Shown here: in pieces, positions 8,277-16,342 of the stretch | How the letters are laid out: every line of letters begins with the position of its first letter | How positions within the stretch are numbered: the stretch's first letter is position 1 | From: Cobetia crustatorum | Lineage (GTDB): Bacteria > Pseudomonadota > Gammaproteobacteria > Pseudomonadales > Halomonadaceae | Assembly (NCBI RefSeq): GCF_000591415.1 | Contig: NZ_JEMF01000014.1 | Span: 1-41,824 of the forward strand | Length of the DNA: 41,824 nt | Direction: 5' to 3' | Notes under the pieces: generated by a model | Databases searched by the model: none | Told to the model about the DNA's origin: nothing | Seen by the model: only the letters and a program-made list of their open reading frames with translations | Translations under genes and position numbers: made by a program

Positions 8277-10292
8277 ATGTCACCCATTGCCCAAATGCCT
8301 CGCTCAACGAAGACTCGTGTGCCAAGCCATACGCGCCTGATCCCCACCTATTGGGCCTTGGCGAGTCTAGGTGTTGCGATGACTGTCAGCATCTCGGCGA
8401 CTGCCGCCACGCTTTCGCTGAGAGTGATCGAAACGACTGACATTCATGCCAATGTGATGGACTTCGATTACTACAAGGATCGCCCCAGTGTGCGTATTGG
8501 CCTGGTACGGGCCGCTGGTCTTATCACACAAGCGCGAAGCGAGGTTGTTAACAGTGTCTTGCTCGATAATGGTGACCTGATTCAGGGAAGTCCGATGGGC
8601 GATTACATGGCGGATGAAGGGCTAAAGGATGACGAGGTCTTTCCTGCCTACAAGGTCATGAATCAGCTTGATTACGATGTCGGCAATATCGGTAATCACG
8701 AGTTCAACTACGGGCTTGAGTATCTCAAGCGTGTTCTGGCTGGTGCGCAGTTCCCTTATGTGAATGCCAATCTGCTGGATGCAAAAACGGGCAAGCCTTA
8801 CTTCACTCCCTATCGGATCATTGCGCATACTTTCACCGATACGAATGACGATGCCCATGCGTTGAAGATTGGCTACATCGGCTTTGCTCCGCCGCAGGTC
8901 ATGACGTGGGATAGCAAACATCTCAAAGGGCGTTTGACCGCGGAAGACATTACGGTCAGTGCGCGTCGCTGGGTGCCCGAGATGCGAAAGGCAGGTGCTG
9001 ACGTGGTGATCGCCATTCCGCACTCCGGTATCTCGACGGACCCTTATCGTGTGATGGCCGAGAATTCGGTCTATTACCTGTCTCAGGTCAAGGGTATCGA
9101 TGGCATTGCTTTTGGGCATGCGCATGCTGTCTTCCCCAGCGATGAATTTGCTGAGGTACCGGGGGCTGATATCGCTAGAGGGACGCTCAATGGCGTACCT
9201 GCGATGATGCCGGGACATTGGGGGAGCCACGTCGGGGTGATGGACCTGACGTTGAGCAATGACTCCGGGAAATGGCAGGTCATCGATGGCAAGGCACAGG
9301 CACGTCCCATACAAGTCGACGGCAAGCCTCAGGTGGAGGAGGATGCCAAGTTGGCTGCCTTGGTGAAGCCAGAGCACGATGCCACGCGCGAGTACGTCAA
9401 TCGAGATATTGGTCGTGCCAGCGCCTCGATGAAAAGCTATCTCGCGTTGGTGCAGGATGATCCTACCATCCAGATCGTCAATCGTGCTCAGGCTGATTAT
9501 GTCGAACGCTTCGTCGAGGGAGATCCTGATCTCGAGGGACTATCGATTCTGTCAGCAGCAGCGCCTTTCAAGGTGGGCGGACGGCATAATGATCCGACCC
9601 AATTCACCGAGATGGAGGCGGGCGAGCTCAGCTTCCGTAATGCGGCAGACCTTTATCTGTATCCCAATACCCTGGTCACCCTGAAAGTCACGGGTCAGCA
9701 GGTGCGCGAATGGCTGGAGTGTAGCGCCGGCCAGTTCAATCAGATTGATCCGCAACGCAGTGAGCCGCAGATGCTGATCAACTGGGAAGGGTTCCGCAGC
9801 TACAACTTCGATGTCATTGATGGGGTGGAGTATCAGGTAGATGTCACGCAGCCTGCGCGTTACGACGGTGACTGTGCGTTGGTCAACCCTGGGTCACATC
9901 GTATCAACTCGTTGATGCGTGATGGCAAGCCAGTACAGGATGACGATACCTTCCTGTTGGCGACCAACAACTATCGTGCTTATGGCGAGACCTTCCCCGG
10001 GACTGGTGAGTCGCATGTTGTCTTTGCCTCACCGGACGAGAATCGCACCATTCTTGCGCAATACATCAGTCATCAGACAAAGGAACAGGGCGCGGTTGAT
10101 CCTACCGCTGACCATAACTGGCGCTTGGCCTCGATCAATGCCGATACTGCATTGGATATCCGCTTCACTACTGCCAATGGGGATCAGGCGGCTGAATTCA
10201 TTGATTCGCACGCCGTCTATCCGATGACGCAGGTAGGGGAAGATGAGGCTGGCTTTGCACTCTATCGCGTCGGTCTGGACAAGATGCCCTAG
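8277..10292 (+). CDS. cpdB: Periplasmic 2',3'-cyclic-nucleotide 2'-phosphodiesterase/3'-nucleotidase
   Basis: Exported bifunctional enzyme that opens 2',3'-cyclic nucleotides to 3'-nucleotides and then removes phosphate, scavenging nucleosides and phosphate. The 671-residue protein has a signal sequence ending near SATAA (residue 44). A dimetal phosphoesterase domain follows: D55-x-H57, D97-N-G-D100, N140-H-E142, H249 and G280-H-A-H283. The C-terminal 5'-nucleotidase domain (about 375-600) includes LSAAAPFK and LYLYPNTL. The n-region is long; an ATG at 8295 is an alternative, but AAGGA precedes 8277. It is a single gene closed by a terminator. E. coli CpdB has 647 residues. Confidence 0.93.
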   Translation: MSPIAQMPRSTKTRVPSHTRLIPTYWALASLGVAMTVSISATAATLSLRVIETTDIHANVMDFDYYKDRPSVRIGLVRAAGLITQARSEVVNSVLLDNGDLIQGSPMGDYMADEGLKDDEVFPAYKVMNQLDYDVGNIGNHEFNYGLEYLKRVLAGAQFPYVNANLLDAKTGKPYFTPYRIIAHTFTDTNDDAHALKIGYIGFAPPQVMTWDSKHLKGRLTAEDITVSARRWVPEMRKAGADVVIAIPHSGISTDPYRVMAENSVYYLSQVKGIDGIAFGHAHAVFPSDEFAEVPGADIARGTLNGVPAMMPGHWGSHVGVMDLTLSNDSGKWQVIDGKAQARPIQVDGKPQVEEDAKLAALVKPEHDATREYVNRDIGRASASMKSYLALVQDDPTIQIVNRAQADYVERFVEGDPDLEGLSILSAAAPFKVGGRHNDPTQFTEMEAGELSFRNAADLYLYPNTLVTLKVTGQQVREWLECSAGQFNQIDPQRSEPQMLINWEGFRSYNFDVIDGVEYQVDVTQPARYDGDCALVNPGSHRINSLMRDGKPVQDDDTFLLATNNYRAYGETFPGTGESHVVFASPDENRTILAQYISHQTKEQGAVDPTADHNWRLASINADTALDIRFTTANGDQAAEFIDSHAVYPMTQVGEDEAGFALYRVGLDKMP

Positions 10293-10317
10293 TTCTCAAG
10301 GGCAAGCCCGTGTCAGA

Positions 10318-10349
10318 ACGCCAGTCGGCCTTTGCTGACTGGCGTTTTG
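10318..10349 (+). terminator. Intrinsic terminator after cpdB
   Basis: A 10-bp perfect stem (AACGCCAGTC / GACTGGCGTT) with a 10-base loop, ending in TTTT, 25 bp after the cpdB stop. The gene beyond it runs toward it on the other strand. Confidence 0.8.
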
Positions 10350-10389
10350 GTGTGTGGCTGCCAACTCGCTGTCCATTTGTCCATTCGGA

Positions 10390-10695
10390 TCAGCGCCACG
10401 GCGCATGCAGAGCAATGCTCAACAGCACGCGCTTACCTTGTTCGATACGGCTGACGCTGTGTTCATGAAGGTCTGGTCTGAAGAATACGATGCGATCAAA
10501 TAGCGAGAAGATGGTGTCATCGGTTTCAAAGATACCGCCTTGTGCAGGCTTCTTGAGAACGACATTGAACTTGTAATAACTGCCGCTTCCCATCGGATCA
10601 TTGTGACGCATGACACTGTGGCCTTCGGGGTAGGTCACAAGGTTGATCGTCAAGCGAGGAAAGTCGAGCAGACTGCGGTTGATGACACGGGCCAT
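10390..10695 (-). CDS. Minimal 2-oxoglutarate/Fe(II)-dependent oxygenase-fold protein
   Basis: A 101-residue protein that contains little more than the metal-binding half of the double-stranded beta-helix of 2OG-Fe(II) oxygenases. The Fe ligands are visible as H31-x-D33 and H79, with R89 (GKRVLLS) at the 2-oxoglutarate position. The segment VVLKKPAQGGIFET matches the strand before the distal ligand. AGGGA lies eight bases before the ATG, so it looks like a complete gene rather than a fragment, though typical prolyl-4-hydroxylase-like domains are nearly twice as long. It is convergent with cpdB. The substrate is unknown. Confidence 0.75.
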   Translation of the reverse strand: MARVINRSLLDFPRLTINLVTYPEGHSVMRHNDPMGSGSYYKFNVVLKKPAQGGIFETDDTIFSLFDRIVFFRPDLHEHSVSRIEQGKRVLLSIALHAPWR

Positions 10696-10737
10696 GGGCG
10701 TTTCCCTGAAATTGGATGAACATATTAGACCCTATTT

Positions 10738-10777
10738 TGAGTGATTGATCAAAATTGTTCTTGAGTGACCGCTCAAT
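10738..10777 (+). promoter_or_regulatory. Two 16-bp operator-like repeats upstream of the hydrolase gene
   Basis: TTGAGTGATTGATCAA (10738-10753) and TTGAGTGACCGCTCAA (10762-10777) share their first eight bases and last three, and each has TTGA...TCAA ends. Their starts are 24 bp apart, in the space between two divergent genes. They look like a double binding site for a dimeric repressor (TetR or MarR type); no such regulator is adjacent. Confidence 0.5.
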
Positions 10778-10861
10778 AGCGGGTTAAGGTGACCTCACGT
10801 TCATGATGCAAGCGCACAACGGCTTGTAGTGATTGAAGTTCTTTTGCCAGAAGAGGTAATG

Positions 10862-11704
10862 ATGACTAACGCCAACACGCAGATGGAAGCCCTTGAAACG
10901 CAATATGCAATGATCGAAGGACACCGCATTGCTTACAAGGAAATGGGCGAAGGCCAACCATTATTGTTGATTCACGGTATTCCAACCAACAAGCTGATGT
11001 GGCGTGAAGTGATGCCGGAGCTGGCCAAGCACTATCGTGTCATTGCGCCGGATATGCTCAACTATGGTGAGTCGGATATGCCGCTGGACGCTGATGTTTC
11101 CATCAACGCTCAAACGCGTATTTTCATCAAATTGATGGATGCATTGGGTATCGCACGTGCCGACGTCGTTTCACACGATATTGGTGGCGGTATTGGTCAA
11201 CTGATGGCGGTCAACCATCCTGAACGTATACGTCGTCAGGTGTTGATTGATAGCGTGTGTTTTGATTCCTGGCCGATTCCGGAGTTCAAGCAATTGCTGG
11301 AGCCGGGCGTTGAAGAGGCGACCAGTGTCGAAGAGTTCATCAGCACCATGCGCGGCTTCATGCCGAGCGGTGTGTATGATCCGGCAGTGGCCACTGAAGA
11401 AATGGTCGAGCGTTATGTCGCACAATGGAACAGCGCTGAAGGCAAGGCAGCCTTCTTCCGCAACATGCGCCGGCTCAACAAGGAATACACTGAAGCGATC
11501 GCCGGTGACCTCAAGAATATCGAGATTGACACCTTGGTACTGTGGGGAGACAAGGATAGCTTTCAGAAGCCGGATTATGGACCCATGTTGGCAGAGGCTA
11601 TTCCAGGTGCTGAGCTTGTCTGGGTCGAGAATGCGGGTCACTGGGTAACGGATGAAAAACCGCAAGAAACGACTCGTTATATTCTGGAATTCCTGGCGCG
11701 TTGA
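10862..11704 (+). CDS. Alpha/beta hydrolase with Asp nucleophile (dehalogenase/epoxide-hydrolase type)
   Basis: Cytoplasmic alpha/beta hydrolase of about 280 residues. The oxyanion-hole motif is H38-G-I-P. The nucleophile elbow reads S-H-D-I-G-G with Asp (D106) where esterases carry Ser, as in haloalkane dehalogenases and epoxide hydrolases. The acid is likely in VLWGDKD and the base is H260 in ENAGHW. The start is one of two consecutive ATGs (10859 and 10862) behind AGAGG; the second has better spacing. A GTG at 10829 would extend it without support. It is a single gene behind a double operator-like repeat and before a terminator. Substrate class (halide, epoxide or lactone) is inference from the nucleophile. 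Confidence 0.85.
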   Translation: MTNANTQMEALETQYAMIEGHRIAYKEMGEGQPLLLIHGIPTNKLMWREVMPELAKHYRVIAPDMLNYGESDMPLDADVSINAQTRIFIKLMDALGIARADVVSHDIGGGIGQLMAVNHPERIRRQVLIDSVCFDSWPIPEFKQLLEPGVEEATSVEEFISTMRGFMPSGVYDPAVATEEMVERYVAQWNSAEGKAAFFRNMRRLNKEYTEAIAGDLKNIEIDTLVLWGDKDSFQKPDYGPMLAEAIPGAELVWVENAGHWVTDEKPQETTRYILEFLAR

Positions 11705-11765
11705 TCGAGTCGCAATGTTCAGGGCAATGATCTAGAGGGCGTGTGATTACTACTCGCTCATCATG

Positions 11766-11805
11766 AACGCCAACGCAGTCAATTGACTGGGCGTTGGCGT
11801 TTTTT
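11766..11805 (+). terminator. Intrinsic terminator after the alpha/beta hydrolase
   Basis: An 11-bp perfect stem (AACGCCAACGC / GCGTTGGCGTT), with a further AGTC/GACT pairing inside the loop, followed by a T-run. Confidence 0.85.
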
Positions 11806-11956
11806 ATAGGTATCACTTCTGACTGCTGGGTCGCTGAATTACGTCCGTGTGCGCAGCGAAGCTGAACTACTCTCTTGCTAGATCTGCTTCTTGTTGAGGG
11901 TAATGTGGCTGTTGCGTGAATATTTCAGACAGACTCTGTGCTACCAATGTTGCTTG

Positions 11957-12541
11957 TTACACGCTAGCTTTCACATCGCTGTCAGTATGAAGAGTGCTAT
12001 CCGCTATGACCTGAGTCGAGACAGTAGAGTGAGGGTTATGCTGCAGTGCGAGGATGCCACCGGCTCGAGTCGGTGTGCATTGCTCGCTGACCTGCTCAAA
12101 GCCATGACGCTCATAAAGCGCTAGCGCGGGGCTATCAGAAAAGACTCGCAGTCGTAGTGATCTGGCGTGTTTCTGTATTTTCATTTCATGAGTATCTACT
12201 GTTTGCAGGCTGATCTCTGGCTGGCGAGCAAGGGAAATCAGCCATTCCAGACATGCTGAACCAACGCCGCGCCGTTGCCAGTCAGGCAAGAGCTGCAGAT
12301 CACGTAGATATAGCATATCAGTCAGGATTTTCAGGCTAAGAAAACCGATCCACTCACCATTGATGCGTATCGCGAAATTCTTGTTGTCCTGCCACTTCTC
12401 CTTGAACTGATCCTCGTTCCAGTGGAGGCCATGCCGTTTGTACGTCACGAGCATGTTGCCACAACACAGGCGCTGTGCCGCATCGATTAGATAGCGGTTG
12501 GCCGGTGTGTCGTTGATTGGGGTAATGCTGAGATCATCCAT
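11957..12541 (-). CDS. GNAT-family N-acetyltransferase
   Basis: Predicted acetyl-CoA-dependent N-acetyltransferase of about 194 residues. The acetyl-CoA loop is seen in LQLLPDWQRRGVGSACLEWL (Q/R-x-x-G-x-G/A), and the C-terminal GNAT signature in SPALALYERHGFE. The ATG at 12541 is preceded by GGAAGG. A TTG at 12586 in frame would add 15 polar residues and is less likely. The last 30 residues are low in structure-forming sequence. It is divergent from the Zur-box operon, with about 190 bp between this start and the Zur box. The acceptor is unknown. Confidence 0.82.
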   Translation of the reverse strand: MDDLSITPINDTPANRYLIDAAQRLCCGNMLVTYKRHGLHWNEDQFKEKWQDNKNFAIRINGEWIGFLSLKILTDMLYLRDLQLLPDWQRRGVGSACLEWLISLARQPEISLQTVDTHEMKIQKHARSLRLRVFSDSPALALYERHGFEQVSEQCTPTRAGGILALQHNPHSTVSTQVIADSTLHTDSDVKASV

Positions 12542-12725
12542 GATCCTTCCGTTTTCATTGGAGTTTGTACGGGGAAAATTGTCCAACGCGATATCTATGA
12601 TGCAGACTGACTCTCTAGTCAGTTAGTACACACTGATATAAGCACACCATCTTCAGGTTTTGTGGGTTTTCTGACAAGTGAATGTCTGTCCAGTACCCGA
12701 AGTGAAGTCGATGGTTGCTAGAATG

Positions 12726-12748
12726 TGTTAGTTATACTATAACATTGC
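12726..12748 (+). promoter_or_regulatory. Zur box (zinc uptake repressor site)
   Basis: The core GTTATACTATAAC at 12731-12743 is a perfect odd-centred palindrome and continues rightward as ATTGC. The right half matches 10 of 11 positions of the gammaproteobacterial Zur half-site (TATAACATTTC) as I remember it; the left half matches the inner six. It lies 63 bp before the first ATG of a Nik/Opp-type ABC importer operon and overlaps a TATACT that could serve as the -10 element. This predicts zinc-dependent repression of the operon. Confidence 0.78.
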
Positions 12749-12805
12749 GTTTCTTGGCTGGCGTTCCTTGAGCGGTAGCAGTGAAGCTAATTTTCAGGAT
12801 GCGCA

Positions 12806-14524
12806 ATGCAGATGTTCAACAGCCTTTCAAGGTTCCGATGGTGTCACCGTGGACGATTTTCTGGTCGGCCGCTAGCCACGCCTTTCTCCGCTGGATCAAT
12901 CAAGCTCGGCCAACTCCATTTTCTGCACAGTTGGCGGCAGACGTTGTCCAGCAAGGCTTCCCGGTGGTCATGGCTGGCAGTGATGACAATGAGCGCTGGT
13001 TTGACACCGGCGGTACATGCAGCAGAAGGGGAGGCACTCTCATCACGAGAAAGTGCTGTGCGGAGACTGGAAATCGTCGCACCGTTCGACATCAAAGGGG
13101 CAGACCCGCTGCTCAGCGGTATCCTGTTCCAACGGATGCAGATGGTGGAGACGCTGGTGGATGTGGATGCCACGGGACAGCTGCGGCCTGGGCTGGCGAC
13201 TGAGTGGTCGGTGAGTGATGACAGCCTGATATGGAAATTCACGTTGCGCTCCAAGGTGAAATTTCATGATGGCAGTCTCTTGACGGCCCAAGCGGCGGTG
13301 CAGGCTCTTGAGATAGCGCGTGCAAAGCCGGGGTTGCTCAAGTCGGTCCCCGTGACCGACATCGTGGCTCAGGGTGACACCTTGTTGATTCACTTGAGTG
13401 AACCATTCGCAGCGCTCCCTGCGTATCTAGCCGATTACCGTCAGCAGATATTGGCGCCATCTGCTTATGACGACTCAGGGACTGCGCTTGCCGTGATTGG
13501 TACCGGGCCTTATCGCATGATGAGCATGTCACCGCCATTGAGTCTTGAGGTGGCTGCTTTTGCAGATTATTGGGGTGAGCAGCCCGACATACGGCGCGCA
13601 CGCTATCAGGCGGTGAGTCGTGCCGAAGGCCGAGCACTGATGGCAGAAAGCGGTGATGCTGATTTTACCTATTCTCTGGACCCTGCCAGTCGCCAGCGTC
13701 TGAGGGATTCACCTCGTGTCTCGCTGGCCTCTGCGCCGACCCCGCGTACCTTGCTGCTCAAAGTCAATGCCAATCATGCGGCTTTCAGCTCGCCAGATGT
13801 CCGTCGTGCATTGAGTCTGGCGATTGACCGGACTGCCATCGCTCAGGTGGTGCTGCGCTATCCCGAAGGTGCCAGCCAACTGTTTCCCCCGATGATCGAA
13901 GGCTGGCACAACGCGGCACTGCCGGCGTTGCATCAGGATGTCATCAAGGCGCGTGAGTCACTGGAGGCTGCCGGTTGGCAGGTAGGGGAAGACGGTATTC
14001 GTCACAAGGGCGACCAGCGGCTCGCAGTCTCGCTGATCACCTTCTCTGATCGTCCTGAACTCCCGCTGGTGGCCACGGTACTGGAGCGTCAGTTCCATGC
14101 CATCGGTATCGCGACACGTCTCGATATCACCAACTTCTCCGCGATTCCTTCAGGCCATCATGATGGCAGTCTTGAACTCGCCCTGTTCGCGCGGAATCTG
14201 GCCCTGGTGCCAGACCCCATCGGAACCTTGCTGAGCGACTATGCCGGCACAGCTGAGGCGCCAGGTGGCGATTGGGGAGCAATGGGCTGGCATGACGTGG
14301 ATTTCACGGCTGATCTTGCCCGAATGGCACGCGAAGGACATGGCGCTTCCGATGATGGGCGCGACCCGCGTGGCGAGGCCAGTCGCGTATTGCAGGACGC
14401 ACTGCCGGTGATTCCGATTGCCTGGTATTACCAGAATCTGGCGATCTCGAATCGTCTTGAAAGCGCTCAGGTAGACCCCTGGGAGCGTAGTTTTGGCCTT
14501 TCTGATCTGCGGTGGGCACCATGA
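12806..14524 (+). CDS. ABC transporter substrate-binding protein, NikA/OppA family (SBP_bac_5)
   Basis: Periplasmic binding protein of a Nik/Opp-type importer. The family fold is clear: ATEWSVSDDSLIWKFTLRS and VKFHDG near residue 145, GTGPYRM, DVRRALSLAIDRTAIA, and a C-terminal LPVIPIAWYYQN. The signal peptide is SRWSWLAVMTMSAGLTPAVHA, ending near residue 72. From the ATG at 12806 the leader is unusually long and its first 46 residues look unlike coding sequence. A TTG at 12944 would give a normal 26-residue signal peptide and a mature length near NikA. It is first in an operon of four genes overlapping by ATGA, behind a Zur box. The ligand is probably a zinc or other metal chelate, by context only. 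Confidence 0.85.
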   Translation: MQMFNSLSRFRWCHRGRFSGRPLATPFSAGSIKLGQLHFLHSWRQTLSSKASRWSWLAVMTMSAGLTPAVHAAEGEALSSRESAVRRLEIVAPFDIKGADPLLSGILFQRMQMVETLVDVDATGQLRPGLATEWSVSDDSLIWKFTLRSKVKFHDGSLLTAQAAVQALEIARAKPGLLKSVPVTDIVAQGDTLLIHLSEPFAALPAYLADYRQQILAPSAYDDSGTALAVIGTGPYRMMSMSPPLSLEVAAFADYWGEQPDIRRARYQAVSRAEGRALMAESGDADFTYSLDPASRQRLRDSPRVSLASAPTPRTLLLKVNANHAAFSSPDVRRALSLAIDRTAIAQVVLRYPEGASQLFPPMIEGWHNAALPALHQDVIKARESLEAAGWQVGEDGIRHKGDQRLAVSLITFSDRPELPLVATVLERQFHAIGIATRLDITNFSAIPSGHHDGSLELALFARNLALVPDPIGTLLSDYAGTAEAPGGDWGAMGWHDVDFTADLARMAREGHGASDDGRDPRGEASRVLQDALPVIPIAWYYQNLAISNRLESAQVDPWERSFGLSDLRWAP

Positions 14525-15447
14525 ATATCCCATCACGTTTGTTACAGCTATTGATGGTGGTGCTGATGGTGGGCGGCGCCAGCTATCTGATGATGCAAAG
14601 TCTGCCGGGGGATGCTTCGTGGAGAATCGCCGCTGGCCGTTATGGGTACGATGCGCTGGATGCGGCAGCCGCAGCCTCGGTGCGTGCGGAGATGGGGATG
14701 GAGTCTTCCGGCGGGCTGAGCTTCCTTTACTGGCTGGGCGATATCCTGCGGCTTGAACTGGGCACATCGCTGATTTCCGGTGAGCCGGTCTGGAACGAAA
14801 TACGCCACCAGTTGGGTAATTCGCTGTCACTGGCAGGTGCAGCGCTTGGTTTGTCACTGTTGATCGGCCCTCCGCTGGGCTTGCTGGCAGGGCTGCGTGC
14901 CGGAGGCATACTGGACCGCTGCCTGCTGGCGGTTTGCAGTCTACTGCGCGCCATCCCTCAGTTTCTGCTCGCGCTGGTATTGATTCTGTTGTTGGCGGTG
15001 GAGATGGGGGTGTTGCCTGCTGCCGGACATGGCGAGGCTCAGCACTTCATCCTTCCCGCACTGACGCTCGCGCTTGGGCTCGCGGCGGTATCAGCTCGCC
15101 TGGCGCGAGATGCCATGGCGGCAGTGACGCAAACCGCCTTTCACGACTTCGCGCGCTGGAAGGGGCTCACCACTGCGCAGACCTTCTGGCGGCATGGCCT
15201 GCGGCATGTCGCGTTGCCATTGGTGACCTACCTGGGCCTGCAGTTCGTCACATTGGTGGAGGGAGTGGTCGTGATCGAGAGCATCTTCGGCTGGCCAGGG
15301 ATAGGTCATGCGTTGGTGCATGCCATCTTCTCGCGTGATGTACCGATGGTGCAGGGCACTGCTTTGGTGCTGGGTGTCGGTTTCGTGGTGATCAATCTGC
15401 TCGTTGATCTGCTGGGCCGCCAACTGGATCCCCGAGGTGTGCAATGA
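14521..15447 (+). CDS. ABC transporter permease, NikB/OppB type
   Basis: Inner-membrane permease of 308 residues, close to NikB in length, with six hydrophobic segments and a periplasmic loop between the first and second. The cytoplasmic coupling motif (EAA loop) appears as HDFARWKGLTTAQTFWRHGL, followed by VEGVVVIESIFGWPGIGHA, both typical of OppB/NikB. The ATG at 14521 overlaps the binding-protein stop (ATGA), so the genes are translationally coupled. With the next permease it should form the heterodimeric channel. Confidence 0.9.
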   Translation: MNIPSRLLQLLMVVLMVGGASYLMMQSLPGDASWRIAAGRYGYDALDAAAAASVRAEMGMESSGGLSFLYWLGDILRLELGTSLISGEPVWNEIRHQLGNSLSLAGAALGLSLLIGPPLGLLAGLRAGGILDRCLLAVCSLLRAIPQFLLALVLILLLAVEMGVLPAAGHGEAQHFILPALTLALGLAAVSARLARDAMAAVTQTAFHDFARWKGLTTAQTFWRHGLRHVALPLVTYLGLQFVTLVEGVVVIESIFGWPGIGHALVHAIFSRDVPMVQGTALVLGVGFVVINLLVDLLGRQLDPRGVQ

Positions 15448-16342
15448 ACCTGCTTGAACAGACTTCAACGCATCATGTGCGAAGAACCCTCTCGGGCTCC
15501 TGCTGGTCGCTGCGTCACATGATCGGTGCCGGGCTGGTCGCGAGTCTGGTGTTGCTGGCCTTGCTGGGCAATCTAGTGATACCGGGTGATCCGCTGGAGC
15601 AGCACCTTTACCGTGCACTGCAAGGCATGAATGTCGGAGGGGCAGAGAGTGGGGTCGCATTGGCCCCACTGGGCTACGACCATCTGGGACGCTCGCTGTA
15701 TCACCGTCTGGTGGCAGCGCTTGGCCTGTCATTGTCCATCGCGGCGGGAGCGTGGTCTGTGCCGTGTTAGCGGGTATCTCGCTGGGCTTGCTTGCTGCTG
15801 GGCGTGGTGGCTGGGTGGAGCGCCTTCTGAATCTCGTGGCCGATAGCCTGTTGGCTCTGCCCGGGCTGCTACTGGTGCTGATGGTCAGCGTCATTGTGCC
15901 GTCCACGCCGCTGGCGCTGTGGCTGGGCCTGTCGCTGGTGCTGTGGGTCGAATTCTTCCGCCTGTCACGCGCCACCGGACGCAGCGTGCTGGCAAGTCCC
16001 GGTATCGAGGCCAGTCGCCTGTTGGGTTTCGGGGCGTTCTATCGTTTTCGTCATCACCTGTGGCCAGAGATGGCCCCCGTGATGCTGACGGCGATGGCCT
16101 TCGGCATGGCCAATGCGCTGATGGCGATTGCCGCGCTGGGCTTCGTGCATGTCGGTATTCCGGCACCCACGCCGGAGCTTGGGACCATGATGGTCGAGCT
16201 GTTGCCGTACTGGCGTGAGGCACCTTTAGCGCTTCTGGCTCCCGTTCTGGTCACTTTTCTGCTTCTACTGGGACTGCTGCTGATGTCCGGTGGCGATACC
16301 AAGGCATCCACCGCAGGCAATATTGCAGGAGCACGCGCATGA
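15444..16342 (+). pseudogene. ABC transporter permease, NikC/OppC type, interrupted by a one-base deletion
   Basis: Second permease of the importer. Residues 1-108 are read from the ATG at 15444, which overlaps the previous stop as ATGA. The frame then runs into TAG at 15768. The protein continues one frame back from about 15752 as VCAVLAGISLGLLAAG, through DSLLALPGLLLVLM and the coupling loop (SRLLGFGAFYRFRHHL) to the end. Restoring one base, probably a G in the GGGAGCGTGG region, gives one 299-residue NikC-like protein with the expected segments. No slippery heptamer suggests programmed frameshifting. It is either a sequencing error or a recently broken gene. Confidence 0.8.

Noticed and set aside
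8622-9377. A 251-codon open frame antisense to cpdB
   Set aside because: The sense strand encodes intact CpdB motifs; the antisense product shows no domain.
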